Source: Candidatus Epulonipiscium viviparus (GTDB taxonomy: Bacteria > Bacillota > Clostridia > Lachnospirales > Cellulosilyticaceae). From it: a DNA stretch of 64,000 bases. Positions within the stretch are counted from its first letter, which is position 1, and the number at the start of each line of letters is the position of its first letter. The stretch lies in contig NZ_CP117982.1 of assembly GCF_030708075.1 (NCBI RefSeq), forward strand, positions 2,559,302 through 2,623,301, given 5' to 3'. Under the pieces are notes generated by a model. The model saw only the letters and a program-made list of their open reading frames with translations. It was not told where the DNA came from and made no database searches. Both the position numbers and the translations under genes were made by a program. Below, piece after piece: positions 8,078 through 19,000 of the stretch.

Positions 8078-9049
8078 ATGCCGTATAACAGATACAGTAA
8101 TTATTTAAAAAATAAATTTAATGAAAAAGTATATAAAGTAACAATAAACCAGCCGTTGACATGTCCCAATAGAGATGGAAACTGCGGCAGAGGAGGTTGT
8201 GCCTACTGCGGTGAAAAGGGAGTTGCATTTGAGACACCAGATGCGACGGTTGATATAAAAACTCAGCTAAACGAGAACATTTCAGTGATAGGTAAAAAAT
8301 ATAACGCAAACAAATTCATAGCGTACTTTCAAAACTATAGTAATACGTATATGTCGCTTGCAGATTTTCGAAATATGTTAGAGCAAGTGGAGCATCCAGA
8401 TGTGGTTGGAGTGAGTATTTCTACCAGACCAGATTGTATTAATGAGCAATATTTGGAAGTATTGGATGAATTTGGCAAAAAGACTGGCTATGATATATGT
8501 GTGGAGCTGGGACTGCAAACAGTCAATTATCATACGTTAGCCAAAATAAATCGGGGGCATTCTCTTGCTGAATTTATAGACGCAGTATTGCGGATCCAAA
8601 AATATGGATTTGAAACAGTAGTGCATCTGATTTTAAATTTGCCCTGGGATTCTATAGCAGATGTGATAGAGAGTGCCAAAGTAGTGAGCGCCTTAAATCT
8701 GACGCATGTAAAACTGCACGCACTATATTTAGTTAGGGACACAATGATGGGGGATCAATTTTTGAATGGTGAATTTGAGTTGATTTCTGTAGAGGAATAT
8801 AAAGAGCGAGTGATCACCTTTCTTAGATATCTAAAAGAAGATATTGTGGTACAAAGAATTATTGGACGTGTGCCAGAAGATTATGCGTTGTTTGCAAACT
8901 GGGGAACAAGCTGGTGGAAGATTCACGATGAAATTATAGTACAAATGACGGCTAATAATTTTAAGCAGGGTGATTTATGCGATTATTTAAATGGCAAAGC
9001 TCTAAAAAATAAAGTGTTTGAAGGAGTAAAAAATGAAGACGGAAGATAA
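8078..9049 (+). CDS. Radical SAM protein, TIGR01212/YhcC family
   Basis: A 323-residue radical SAM enzyme of the YhcC type. The iron-sulfur cysteines are C29-x11-C41-x2-C44 in TCPNRDG and GGCAYC, the unusual spacing typical of this family. Later motifs YFQNYSNTY, STRPDC and ELGLQT are also characteristic. The reaction is not established, though the family is linked to tRNA or sulfur chemistry. The ATG at 8078 has GGAGAGAA just upstream; an earlier ATG at 8045 has no ribosome binding site. The last 17 bases overlap the start of the following methyltransferase gene. Confidence 0.88.
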   Translation: MPYNRYSNYLKNKFNEKVYKVTINQPLTCPNRDGNCGRGGCAYCGEKGVAFETPDATVDIKTQLNENISVIGKKYNANKFIAYFQNYSNTYMSLADFRNMLEQVEHPDVVGVSISTRPDCINEQYLEVLDEFGKKTGYDICVELGLQTVNYHTLAKINRGHSLAEFIDAVLRIQKYGFETVVHLILNLPWDSIADVIESAKVVSALNLTHVKLHALYLVRDTMMGDQFLNGEFELISVEEYKERVITFLRYLKEDIVVQRIIGRVPEDYALFANWGTSWWKIHDEIIVQMTANNFKQGDLCDYLNGKALKNKVFEGVKNEDGR

Positions 9050-10373
9050 GTTGCCGCAAAAATTTAAAGAGAATATGCAGAAGCTGTTGGGTTCAGAATA
9101 TAGTGCCTATATAGAATCATTTGATAAGCCTATATATAAGGGAATACGCATAAACACTAGCAAAGTGACAAACTGGGAAGCAATTAGTCCGTTTGCGGAA
9201 ATGGAAGCGGTGCCATGGTGCGCAGAGGGCAGGTATTATGCAGATGAGCGACCGGCAAAGCATCCATATTATGCAGCGGGGTTGTATTATATTCAAGAAC
9301 CTAGTGCGATGGCAGTGGCAGCGTTGTTACCGATAGAAAAAGATGATCGTGTGTTGGATTTGTGTGCGGCACCAGGAGGAAAGAGTACGCAAGTTGTCGC
9401 AAAGCTGGGGCCGAAAGGAGTTTTGGTAGCGAACGATATAAGCTTTTCTAGGGCAAGAACCTTAGAGAAAAATTTGGAGGGCTTTGGTGCTAAAAACACG
9501 ATGATTGTAAGTGAAGATCCAAAGAAATTAGCAAAATTATGGGCAAATTATTTTGATAAAATAATTATTGATGCGCCATGTTCTGGTGAAGGGATGTTTA
9601 GAAAAGATGAAAAAGCTATTAAAAGTTGGGAAAATTTTGAGATAGATCATTTTTGTCAAATACAAACAGAAATTTTGGAAAGTGCAGCAAAGATGTTAAA
9701 GACGGGAGGGATGATGGTGTATTCGACGTGCACCTTTGCAACAGCAGAAAATGAAAGTTGCATTGAACAATTTTTAGAAACACACGCTGATTTTGAAAGT
9801 GTAGCGGTGGAGATCAAAAATGGATTATCTGATGGTTTTGGCAACATAGGTGCGGTGAGATTGTGGCCGCATAAAATAAAGGGTGAAGGACATTTTGTAT
9901 GTTTACTTATCAAAAAATTGGGTAATAATGTATTTGATAAATATATCAAGCTTTCGAAGCGAATTAAAGATTATCCAGAGGCAAATTTATTTTTTAAAGA
10001 AAACACATCGATAGATTTAGATGAATATGTGGTGAAAAATAATAATAGCCTATATTTGGTTTCTGCAAATATGCCGGCAAACGAAAAGATCAGAACATTG
10101 CGCAGCGGGTTGTATTTGGGAGACATAAAATCTGGGAAGTTTATTCCGTCGCATGCATTGGCTATAGCATACGATAAAAGTGTATTTAAAAATACCATAA
10201 ATTACCAATCTGCTGATATAGAAGTTACAAAATATTTAAAGGGTGAAACATTATTTGCAGATGTACGTAATGGATATTATGTGATATGCGTGGATAACTT
10301 TCCTATAGGCTGGGCAAAAGCGGTAAATGGAATATTGAAAAATAAATATCCTGCAAGTAGGGCTGTGTTATAA
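9033..10373 (+). CDS. RsmF/NOL1-NOP2-Sun-type rRNA (cytosine-C5) methyltransferase
   Basis: A 446-residue SAM-dependent RNA m5C methyltransferase. The SAM-binding motif DLCAAPGGKS is near residue 109, the motif IV cysteine in DAPCSGEGMF near 180, and the catalytic motif VI cysteine in YSTCTF near 231. Both cysteines needed for the RsmB/YebU chemistry are present. The C-terminal 150 residues (from about LSKRIKDYPEANLFF) match the extra RsmF_methyltransferase C-terminal and PUA-like region of the RsmF/YebU branch that modifies 16S rRNA; the exact site in Firmicutes is uncertain. GGAG precedes the ATG, which overlaps the YhcC-like gene. Confidence 0.87.
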   Translation: MKTEDKLPQKFKENMQKLLGSEYSAYIESFDKPIYKGIRINTSKVTNWEAISPFAEMEAVPWCAEGRYYADERPAKHPYYAAGLYYIQEPSAMAVAALLPIEKDDRVLDLCAAPGGKSTQVVAKLGPKGVLVANDISFSRARTLEKNLEGFGAKNTMIVSEDPKKLAKLWANYFDKIIIDAPCSGEGMFRKDEKAIKSWENFEIDHFCQIQTEILESAAKMLKTGGMMVYSTCTFATAENESCIEQFLETHADFESVAVEIKNGLSDGFGNIGAVRLWPHKIKGEGHFVCLLIKKLGNNVFDKYIKLSKRIKDYPEANLFFKENTSIDLDEYVVKNNNSLYLVSANMPANEKIRTLRSGLYLGDIKSGKFIPSHALAIAYDKSVFKNTINYQSADIEVTKYLKGETLFADVRNGYYVICVDNFPIGWAKAVNGILKNKYPASRAVL

Positions 10374-10397
10374 AAATAATCGAAAAGAGGCACTAAT

Positions 10398-11051
10398 ATG
10401 AATTATGAAGCAGTAATTTTTGATTTAGATGGTACGTTGATTGATTCCATGTGGGTATGGGAACAAATTGATATAGAGTTTTTACAAAAAAAGGGATATG
10501 TTATTGATGAGGCAGCGATAAATCAGATAGAGGGAGCAGGCTTTACAGAAACTGCGGAGTTTTTTAAGAAACACTTTAATTTGGCCATGAGTGTAGAAGA
10601 AATTAAGGAAACCTGGCGAGAGATGGCAATCAAAATGTATGTGGAGCGCGTAGACCTAAAAAATGGTGCCAAAGAGTTTTTGGAGTTTTTGAAAGCACAT
10701 AATGTGAAAATGGCAATAGCAACAAGCAACGGACGTGAGATCGTGGAGGCAATATTAGAAAAACATGATATAGCAAAGTTTTTTGAGACTGTGGTAACCT
10801 CCTGCGATGTGGAAAAAGGTAAGCCGCATCCATTTGTATATCTGAAAACTGCAGAAATTTTGGAAGTGGCCCCTAGCAGATGTTTGGTATTTGAAGACGT
10901 GCCAAACGGAATTATAGCAGGAAAGAATGCAGGAATGACGGTTTTTGGAATAGAAGATGCGCAGAGAGAAGATGCAAAAAGACGAGCCAAAGATCTGTGT
11001 GATCGATGGGTTATGGACTATAATGAAGTAATAGATATTTTGAAGGAGTAG
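10398..11051 (+). CDS. HAD-family phosphatase, beta-phosphoglucomutase-like subfamily
   Basis: A 217-residue haloacid-dehalogenase-fold hydrolase. The nucleophile motif is DLDGT (D9, D11), motif II is ATSN near residue 111, motif III is the lysine in KGKPHPF, and motif IV is VFEDVPNGI. An alpha-helical cap sits between motifs I and II, as in PgmB or GS1-like phosphatases. Substrate is unknown. The ribosome binding site is AAAAGAGGC. It lies 3 bases upstream of the YgiQ-like gene, so the two are translated from one message. Confidence 0.86.
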   Translation: MNYEAVIFDLDGTLIDSMWVWEQIDIEFLQKKGYVIDEAAINQIEGAGFTETAEFFKKHFNLAMSVEEIKETWREMAIKMYVERVDLKNGAKEFLEFLKAHNVKMAIATSNGREIVEAILEKHDIAKFFETVVTSCDVEKGKPHPFVYLKTAEILEVAPSRCLVFEDVPNGIIAGKNAGMTVFGIEDAQREDAKRRAKDLCDRWVMDYNEVIDILKE

Positions 11052-11054
11052 ACT

Positions 11055-12824
11055 ATGTTTTTAGCGGTAGATACAAAAGATTTGGAAGAAAGAAATATAA
11101 AAGAAGTGGACTTTGTTATAGTAACAGGAGATGCCTATGTAGATAGCCCATCATTTGGGACAGCAATCATTGGACACACATTGGAAAGATTTGGATATTC
11201 GGTGGCGGTGATATCGCAGCCAGAATGGAAGGACTGTGAAGATTTTAGGAGATTTGGAAAACCGCGACTGGGATTTTTAATTAATTCAGGAAATATGGAT
11301 TCTATGGTAAATCATTATACGGTCAATAAGAAGCGCAGAAAAAAAGATGCCTATACGGCGGGGGGAGCAACAGATAAGCGCCCTGATCGAGCAGTAATAG
11401 TGTATTCAAATTTGGCCAGATCAGCATATAAAGATGTACCGATCATAATAGGAGGCATTGAAGCAAGCTTGAGAAGATTTTCGCATTACGATTATTGGGA
11501 AGACAAAGTGAGAAAATCGATATTGATAGACTCGGGAGCTGACTTGTTACTGTATGGAATGGGTGAGAGGTCGATAATAGAATTGGCACAGGCATTGGAA
11601 AGTGGAATTGCAATAACAGATCTAACATATATAAAAGGGAGCGTTTTTAAGACGAGGTTCCCCGAAATGGTATATGAGGCAGAGCGGTTGCCATCGTTTT
11701 CAGAAGTGGTAGCAGATAAAGTTAAATTTGCAAAGAGCTTTGTGATTCAAGAAGAAAATGCTGATCCGTATCGTGGAAAACCGCTTATGGAAGAGTATGA
11801 AAAAGGTTGGTATGTAGTACAAAATCCGCCGACAGAACCGCTAAATACTCTAGAGCTCGATGATGTATATGAGATGCAATTTGAAAATAAACCGCATCCT
11901 ATGTATAAAGAAGAGATAGCGGCGGCGATAGAAACGCAATTTAGTATAACAAGCAATAGAGGGTGTTTTGGCAGCTGCAGCTTTTGCGCATTAACATTTC
12001 ATCAGGGTAGAATAGTGAGCGGCCGTAGTACAGAATCGATGGTTAGAGAAGCAACAAAAATGACGCAGCATCCAGATTTTAAGGGATATATTCATGATGT
12101 TGGAGGGCCTAGTGCAAATTTTATGGCCCAGCAATGTAAAAACATAAGCAAAAGAGGGACATGCAAGGACAGGAAGTGTTTGTATCCTGAGCCGTGTAAA
12201 GTTCTTGATGTAGATCATGAAAAGTATATGAATACGCTTAGAAAATTGAGAAATTTGGATGGGGTTAAGAAAGTATTTATACGCTCGGGAATACGATATG
12301 ACTATTTGCTACAAGATAAAAATAGTAAAAAAATAATTAAAGAGATAGCAGATAACCATGTAAGTGGGCAACTGAGAGTGGCGCCAGAGCATATTGCCGA
12401 GAATACGCTTAGATATATGAGAAAGCCTAAAAAAAATATTTATGAACGGTTTGTTGCTGAATTTAACAATGCTTCGAAAGATAGTAATAAAAAGCAATAT
12501 GTAGTTCCGTACTTTATGAGTTCGCATCCAGGAACAACGTTAGCGGATGCAATTGAGTTAGCAATATATTTTAAAAAAAATGGTCAAAACCCAGAACAAG
12601 TTCAAGATTTTTACCCAACTCCTTCGACACTCGCAACCTGTATGTTTTATACTGGACTAAACCCCTACACATTAGAAACTGTATATGTACCAAAATCTAG
12701 CAAAGACAAGGCGATGCAGCGTGCGCTACTGCAGTTTAATAAAAGAGAAAATAAGGCTTTGGTTTATGAAGCGCTAAAATTAGCAAAAAAAGAAAAGATA
12801 GCTGGATATTTATTAAAAAATTAG
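11055..12824 (+). CDS. YgiQ-family radical SAM protein
   Basis: A 589-residue radical SAM protein of the UPF0313/YgiQ family. The N-terminal region holds the family phrase VIVTGDAYVDSPSFG and YSNLARSAYKDVPIIIGGIEASLRR, split over residues 20-140. The cluster-binding CX3CX2C (GCFGSCSFC) is near residues 304-311. A second cysteine group (KRGTCKDRKCLYPEPC) follows near 360 and is normal for the family. The C-terminal part has FYPTPSTLATCMFYTG. The biochemical role is unknown. GAAGGAG lies just before the ATG. Confidence 0.9.
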   Translation: MFLAVDTKDLEERNIKEVDFVIVTGDAYVDSPSFGTAIIGHTLERFGYSVAVISQPEWKDCEDFRRFGKPRLGFLINSGNMDSMVNHYTVNKKRRKKDAYTAGGATDKRPDRAVIVYSNLARSAYKDVPIIIGGIEASLRRFSHYDYWEDKVRKSILIDSGADLLLYGMGERSIIELAQALESGIAITDLTYIKGSVFKTRFPEMVYEAERLPSFSEVVADKVKFAKSFVIQEENADPYRGKPLMEEYEKGWYVVQNPPTEPLNTLELDDVYEMQFENKPHPMYKEEIAAAIETQFSITSNRGCFGSCSFCALTFHQGRIVSGRSTESMVREATKMTQHPDFKGYIHDVGGPSANFMAQQCKNISKRGTCKDRKCLYPEPCKVLDVDHEKYMNTLRKLRNLDGVKKVFIRSGIRYDYLLQDKNSKKIIKEIADNHVSGQLRVAPEHIAENTLRYMRKPKKNIYERFVAEFNNASKDSNKKQYVVPYFMSSHPGTTLADAIELAIYFKKNGQNPEQVQDFYPTPSTLATCMFYTGLNPYTLETVYVPKSSKDKAMQRALLQFNKRENKALVYEALKLAKKEKIAGYLLKN

Positions 12825-12910
12825 TGTGTAGTATGTATAAATTTTTCTTAATATGGCAATTAATTATATATTAACGCTATTAAAGGGGAAGTTTTTTAAT
12901 TGTCAGAAGT

Positions 12911-12932
12911 CTCCTACGTATCAATATAGGAG
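12911..12932 (+). promoter_or_regulatory. Hairpin that could mask the radC ribosome binding site
   Basis: CTCCTA at 12911-12916 can pair with TAGGAG at 12927-12932 across a 10-base loop. TAGGAG is the beginning of the radC Shine-Dalgarno sequence, so the stem would hide it. Confidence 0.35.
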
Positions 12933-12945
12933 GGAGTAATTCACT

Positions 12946-13623
12946 ATGATACCACATGAAAGGTTAGTAGAAGATGGTGCATGCGAACTTAGTGACATAG
13001 ATCTGATGACAATATTATTGCATAATGGAATCGCCGATCAAAGTGTTAGGGATTTGGCAAAGTTATTACTAACCGATAAACATGGTGAAATTCAGTTAAA
13101 AACTCTTAAAGATTTAAAATATGATACGCTTAAGTCTATAAAGGGAATTGGGAAAATGAAGGCAATTCAATTGGTGGCTATTGTGGAAATAGCAAAGAGA
13201 CTTCATGTGCCAAAGCCAATGCAATTGATAGATTTAAAAAATCCTGAAGATGTTGCAGGTCTTTTTGTAGAAGAATTCGAAAATAAGTTTCAAGAGATGT
13301 TTTATGCATTGTATTTAGATAGTAAATTGGGATTGATTAAAAAGCATTGCATTTCGATAGGAACATTAAATATGACAATTGTGCATGCTAGAGATGTGTT
13401 TAGGCCTGCAATCGAAGTTTGTGCAAATTCCTTAATAGTGGTTCATAATCACCCGAGTGGAGATCCTGAGCCAAGCAAACAAGATATTACAATAACTAGA
13501 GATTTGCAATTTGTGGGTGAAGTGATAAAAATCCCCCTTCTTGACCATGTAATAGTAGGAGATGGAGACTTTAGGAGTTTGAGACAGATGGGGATACTCG
13601 AAAATCAGAAAAATATTTTATAA
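12946..13623 (+). CDS. radC: RadC-family JAB-domain protein
   Basis: A 225-residue RadC homologue. The N-terminal helix-hairpin-helix region ([14 protein letters not shown], about residues 64-77) is followed by a JAB1/MPN metalloprotease-like domain with the zinc motif H167-x-H169-x10-D in [16 protein letters not shown]. RadC was once assigned to DNA repair, but its true role is not settled. The gene stands directly before mreB, a conserved arrangement in Firmicutes, with only 16 bases between. The ribosome binding site AGGAGGGAG is rather far (about 11 bases) from the ATG and is part of a possible hairpin. Confidence 0.9.
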   Translation: MIPHERLVEDGACELSDIDLMTILLHNGIADQSVRDLAKLLLTDKHGEIQLKTLKDLKYDTLKSIKGIGKMKAIQLVAIVEIAKRLHVPKPMQLIDLKNPEDVAGLFVEEFENKFQEMFYALYLDSKLGLIKKHCISIGTLNMTIVHARDVFRPAIEVCANSLIVVHNHPSGDPEPSKQDITITRDLQFVGEVIKIPLLDHVIVGDGDFRSLRQMGILENQKNIL

Positions 13624-13639
13624 AACAATGGAGGAAATT

Positions 13640-14653
13640 ATGTTTGGTAAAGACATGGGAATAGATTTGGGAACGGCTAACACTCTAGTTTTTGTGAAGG
13701 GGCGTGGCATAGTTGTAAACGAGCCATCTGTTGTGGCTATTAAAGAAAGAACGAATCAAATTTTGGCAGTTGGAGATGAAGCAAAACAGATGATAGGGCG
13801 TGTGCCTGGAAATATTGTAGCGATTAGACCGCTTAGAGATGGAGTAATTGCAGATTTTAATACTACAGAGGCAATGATTAGATACTTTATAGGCAAAGCA
13901 CAAAAGCAATCATTTTTTTCGATAAAGCCGCGAGTTATTGTGTGTGTGCCATCTGGCGTTACCACCGTGGAGCGTCGAGCGGTAGAGGAGGCAACGATTA
14001 AGGCCGGGGCAAAGCAGGCTCTTATAATGGAAGAGCCAATGGCGGCAGCGATAGGGTCAAATCTTCATGTAGAAGAGCCAAATGGAAATATGGTTGTGGA
14101 TATAGGTGGTGGAACTACAGATGTGGCGGTTATATCTTTGGGAGGGATTGTTTCTAGCAAATCGCTAAGGATAGCAGGAGACGAGTTTGATGAATACATT
14201 GTTTCTTATATAAAGAAAGAATATAATTTAATGATAGGTGAAAGAACTTCGGAGCAAATAAAGATGACTATTGGCGCAGCATTAGAGTCGGAAATAGATG
14301 CAAAAACTATGGAAATTAGAGGACGAGATTTGGTAACAGGCTTGCCAAAAATTTTGTCTATATCTTCGGGAGAAATAACGAATGCAATCAAAGAGCCAGT
14401 TACAGCAATTGTAGAAGCGATAAAAGCTACATTAGAAAAAACTCCACCAGAACTTGCGGCAGATATTATGGAAAGCGGAATCGTTTTAACAGGAGGCGGA
14501 GCATTGCTTAGTGGACTTGATGTATTAATAAGCCTAGAAACAGGGATGCCTGTTAGAGTGGCCGACGAGCCTTTGGACTGTGTGGCGAGAGGAACAGGGC
14601 TTGCTTTAGAAAATATTGAAAAATGGTCGGGTTTGTTTGAAGATGATAAGTAA
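13640..14653 (+). CDS. mreB: Rod-shape-determining actin homologue MreB
   Basis: A 337-residue bacterial actin that polymerises under the membrane and guides lateral wall synthesis. The ATP-binding segments are [11 protein letters not shown] (start), [12 protein letters not shown] (middle) and [11 protein letters not shown] (adenosine motif). Start chosen at MFGKDMG, where GGAGGAAATT precedes the ATG; an ATG four codons earlier contains the Shine-Dalgarno itself. First gene of the mre block, leading to mreC 18 bases downstream. Confidence 0.97.
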   Translation: MFGKDMGIDLGTANTLVFVKGRGIVVNEPSVVAIKERTNQILAVGDEAKQMIGRVPGNIVAIRPLRDGVIADFNTTEAMIRYFIGKAQKQSFFSIKPRVIVCVPSGVTTVERRAVEEATIKAGAKQALIMEEPMAAAIGSNLHVEEPNGNMVVDIGGGTTDVAVISLGGIVSSKSLRIAGDEFDEYIVSYIKKEYNLMIGERTSEQIKMTIGAALESEIDAKTMEIRGRDLVTGLPKILSISSGEITNAIKEPVTAIVEAIKATLEKTPPELAADIMESGIVLTGGGALLSGLDVLISLETGMPVRVADEPLDCVARGTGLALENIEKWSGLFEDDK

Positions 14654-14671
14654 GAAATAGGGGATTGAAAT

Positions 14672-15508
14672 ATGAAATTGCCATCAAAATTGAATAAAAA
14701 ACTTGCTATTATTATAGCCAGTGCCTGTATAATGATGTCAGTTATTATCAGAGTGGGCAATTACTATAATATTCCAATATTAGGGACTATTGATGATCTG
14801 ATAACTTATCCTGTAGAAAAGAGTATAAACGTTGTGCAAAATAAATTACATTTCATCTTGAGTTACTTTGAAAATATAAATAAAAAAGATCATTATATCA
14901 AAAATTTAGAGTATGAAAATGAAAAGCTTTTGTATGAAAACGTTAAAGCAGGAGTGCTGGAAAAAGAAAATACGCTTTTAAAAGGGCTATTAAATATACA
15001 AGATAGGTATGAAGATTATCCTGGATCGGGAGCTAATGTAATAGGTAAGGATCCAGGTAATTGGTATAAATCATTTACCATTGATAAAGGAAATATAGCA
15101 GGGATATATAAACATGATATTGTGTTGGCTAATGGAGGATTAGTGGGTGTGATAAATGATAGCGGTCCATTGTCATCGACAGTGCTTTCGATTATTGATG
15201 ATAGAAGTTCTATAAGTGTGGAGATCATTAGAACAAAGGATACAGGAATTTTAAACGGACAAATTGAATTGTCAAATAAAGGGCTTGCAGCTTTGGAGGT
15301 AGATATAAATGCAGACATCGTGGTGGGTGATCAGATAATAACGTCACATATTAGCGATAAATTTCCACCGGGAATTTTAGTGGGAGAAATTGTAAATGTT
15401 ATAGAAACAAATAATGGATTGGTCAGGAATGCGATAGTTAAGCCGACTGTAGATTTTGAGTTGCTTAGGTATGTGTTTTTAATAAAAAAAAATGAGGAAT
15501 TTGAGTGA
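14672..15508 (+). CDS. mreC: Rod-shape-determining protein MreC
   Basis: A 278-residue bitopic membrane protein of the elongasome. One N-terminal membrane helix (about residues 9-28) is followed by a coiled coil (NLEYENEKLLYENVKAG, about 70-100) and the beta-rich periplasmic-type domain with NVIGKDPGNWYKSF and the conserved GLVGVI turn. MreC links MreB and MreD to PBP2. Its stop codon overlaps the GTG of mreD. Confidence 0.94.
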   Translation: MKLPSKLNKKLAIIIASACIMMSVIIRVGNYYNIPILGTIDDLITYPVEKSINVVQNKLHFILSYFENINKKDHYIKNLEYENEKLLYENVKAGVLEKENTLLKGLLNIQDRYEDYPGSGANVIGKDPGNWYKSFTIDKGNIAGIYKHDIVLANGGLVGVINDSGPLSSTVLSIIDDRSSISVEIIRTKDTGILNGQIELSNKGLAALEVDINADIVVGDQIITSHISDKFPPGILVGEIVNVIETNNGLVRNAIVKPTVDFELLRYVFLIKKNEEFE

Positions 15509-16020
15509 AATTGCGATGGTTTATTACAGTAAGTATATTAGTGCTAGCTTTTACATTACAAAATACTCTTGGTGATTTTGTGAGAATTGCAGGTGTATCG
15601 CCAAATTTTTTGACTATGATAGTGGTTGCGTTTTCTTTACTGCGTGGAAAGAATGAAGGAACTATAATAGGTTTTTTTGGTGGAGTGATATATGATATAT
15701 CGTATAGCTATATATTTGGAATTTATAGTGTGAGTTATATGATAATTGGACATATGTGTGGAAAGTTACATCATTTTTGTTACAGAGAAAATAAAATCTT
15801 GCCAATTATGTGTACCGGCTTGTCGAGTTTATTTCTTAGTAGTGTGAATATTTTGAGATTTATTTTAATAGGGAATATCAATTTTTCATATTTTTATTTT
15901 TATATGATGTTACCAGAACTTTTATACACTACCGTACTTACTTTAATAATATATAGATCTATATATTTTATAAATGATAAATTGGAAAACCAAGAAAAAA
16001 AGTCACGCAATTTGTTTTAA
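15505..16020 (+). CDS. mreD: Rod-shape-determining protein MreD
   Basis: A 171-residue polytopic protein with about five hydrophobic helices and the family features DFVRIAGVSPNF, GFFGGVIYDI and a closing cluster of basic residues. It starts with GTG overlapping the mreC stop. MreD completes the MreBCD module and stimulates PBP2 with MreC. The next gene is PBP2. Confidence 0.9.
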   Translation: MKLRWFITVSILVLAFTLQNTLGDFVRIAGVSPNFLTMIVVAFSLLRGKNEGTIIGFFGGVIYDISYSYIFGIYSVSYMIIGHMCGKLHHFCYRENKILPIMCTGLSSLFLSSVNILRFILIGNINFSYFYFYMMLPELLYTTVLTLIIYRSIYFINDKLENQEKKSRNLF

Positions 16021-16042
16021 ATATTGTATAAGGAGGAGGGAT

Positions 16043-19000
16043 ATGAAAAAATTAATTAAGTTACTTAGTGATCGATTGATCATAATGATGACAGGAATAA
16101 TAGTTTTATTTTTGGCAATATTATTGCGATTTTATAAATTGCAAATAATAGATTCCGATAGATATGTAAATAAGGTTCAGGCTAGTGTTGAAAGAACTGT
16201 AGAGGTGGAGGCAACAAGAGGTTTAATATATGATCGATATGGTAAGGTGCTTGCAAGTAATGAGCCGATTCATGTGATTAAGATCGATTTGCAGGTGCGT
16301 CAAACTCAAGCTGAGCTGAATGATGTAATATTGGAGCTGTTAAAGTTATTGAGAAAAAATGGCGATACATTTATTGACAATATGCCAATTTCTAAAGAAG
16401 CGCCTTTTAACTATACTTCAAGTTTTTGGGCAATAAATAGATTTATGTATTCTATTCCGTATAATGGCGAAGCACAGCGACAGGAATTATTGAAAAAATC
16501 AGCGACAGAAATTATCGAATATTTGAAAGATGAGTATAACATTTCGGACGAAATAAGTGACGCAGATGCGAGGGATATTATAGCGATAAGGACCACGATG
16601 TATCCCTATTCTTATAGGCAATATAATTCGCCCATAGTTGCAACGAATGTTTCGGAGCTCAGTGCAGCGTATATAACAGAGAACTATACTCAGTATCCAG
16701 GCGTTATTACAGAATTTAATGCAAAACGAGTCTATGAATATGGTGAAATTATTGGAAACATAATAGGATATACAAGAACTATGACAGATAGCTTGTATAA
16801 GGAGCTAAAAGACAAAGGCTATAATGAAGATGATGTTGTAGGTCATGAAGGAATCGAAAAATCTATGGAAGAGGTATTGCGTGGAACAAATGGAACTTCA
16901 CTTATAGAAGTAGATACGCTGGGACGAAAGGTAAATACTATTTCGGAGAGCACAGCTATTAAGGGAAACGATATTTTTTTGACAATCGATATAGATTTAC
17001 AACAGCAGGTTTTTGATAGCATAGAAAAAAGATTGAGTGAAGCTTTGATTGTGCGTTTGGAAGGTGCCAAAAAAGGTGTTAAAGATATTTCGTCTAGAGA
17101 GATGCTTATTTCTATGATTGAAAGCAGTCAATTGCTAGTTAATAAGATGGAGATAGCGCCTAAAGATAGTATGAGCAGAAAGATATATGAGACGTTACTG
17201 AATGAGTATATTAATTTAAATAGTTTGGTGCAAGAGGAGATGACACTACAAGACTTATTATTGCAATGGGTAACTGATGGAAATTCTCCAATAACAGATA
17301 AGCAAATTATTTTGGCGATGCATGAGCAAGGGTCGCTTTGTCTAACAAAAAAGACGATTGATGATATATGGCAAAATCCAAGAGGCGACGGGAAAGATAT
17401 TTTAATTGAACAGTTAAAAAACGGATATCTAAAGCCATCTCAAATGGCAATAGATCCCTTTAGTGCAGCGGCTGCGGTAGTGGATGTAAATACTGGCGAA
17501 GTGCTTGCGATGGTTGGGTATCCCTCTGTAGATAGTAGCGAGTTGACAAACGACTTTAATAACTATTATAATACATTACTTGATGACAGAAGTATGTTAT
17601 GGAACAGATCTATTATGACGGTTAAGGCTCCGGGCTCGATATTTAAAATGGTAACGGCGGCAGCTGGTTTAGAAGAAGAAGTAATAACACCGCATGATCA
17701 TATAAATTGTACAGGATTATACACAAAGTCGGGCGACCCAGCTCCAGCATGTTGGATATATCCCATTACTGGTGGAGGACATGGGGAAGTAGATTTGCAA
17801 AAGGCACTTGAGGTGTCGTGTAACTATTACTTTTTTGAAGTGGCGCATAGATTGGGTATCAAATATAAAGAAACTTATGGAGGAATAGACTCGTTAACAC
17901 AATATGCAGAAATGTTTGGATTATCAAAACCCACAGGCATCGAGCTTCCAGAAAAAGCTCCCAATATTTCAACACCAGAGACAGTTGTTAGTCAAAGTAT
18001 AAGCAATGTTTTGCAAGGTCTAAAAAATATGAGTGAAGAAAGCTTAAACAGAAAAGTTGAAGATGTTGCTAGTATGCTGAAAAAAGATTTGTTTACTGAT
18101 GATTTTTATCACTTGGATGATATAGAAAATGAGGCATTATATTTAGCGAGGTATCAAACGGATAGAAATATGGAACCAATAGTGATTTCAACTATGGGAG
18201 AGCAGATAAATGAAATTGTGGAAACAGCTTTTTATAGCATTCAAGGATATTTGCAATTAAATATTGATAATATGTTAAATGTTATAATAGAGGATACAAT
18301 GAACAACGTAGAATCTATGACATTAAAAACAAAAGCTAAAAAAGCGCTGAAAAACCAATTGCTTACAATGATTGGGGATATTACATTAAATGCGATTGAC
18401 ACGAATACGATGGACATAGAAATAAATAGCATAATAGAAGTGTATCAAGATGCTTATGCGGAGTTATATGAAGATGAGCTTGATAAAAATAAAAATCCTG
18501 AATTGATTAATTTTTTATACAATGAATTAGTAAATATTGAATCTCTCGGTAATAAATATAAAGAAATTGTTAAAGAACAAATAGGGTATGGGTTAGTAGA
18601 TAATTTGGGAGATTATTTACTGCAGAACACAAATATTCAATGGGATGAAGGCGTAACTATAAGAACGGCAATTGGACAAGGATATAATGCATTTTCACCT
18701 ATACAAATGGCCAGATATGTCGCTGCAGTAGCTAATGGAGAAAATGTATATGATTTAAAAATAGTAGGTGGGGTATTTGATAATAAGCAAACACAAAAAT
18801 ATTTGACAACAGCTAACAAAATTAGTGGTACTTTAGATATTAAAGATGAACATATACAAGAAATTCAAAAAGGTATGCTAAGAGTGACACAAGGATCTAG
18901 TGGAACTAGTAGAATGTTGTTTAATGGGTTTCCGATTGATGTTGCAGGAAAAACAGGAACAGCAGAAGAAGCGAATCATACACATAGTTGGTTTGCAGGT

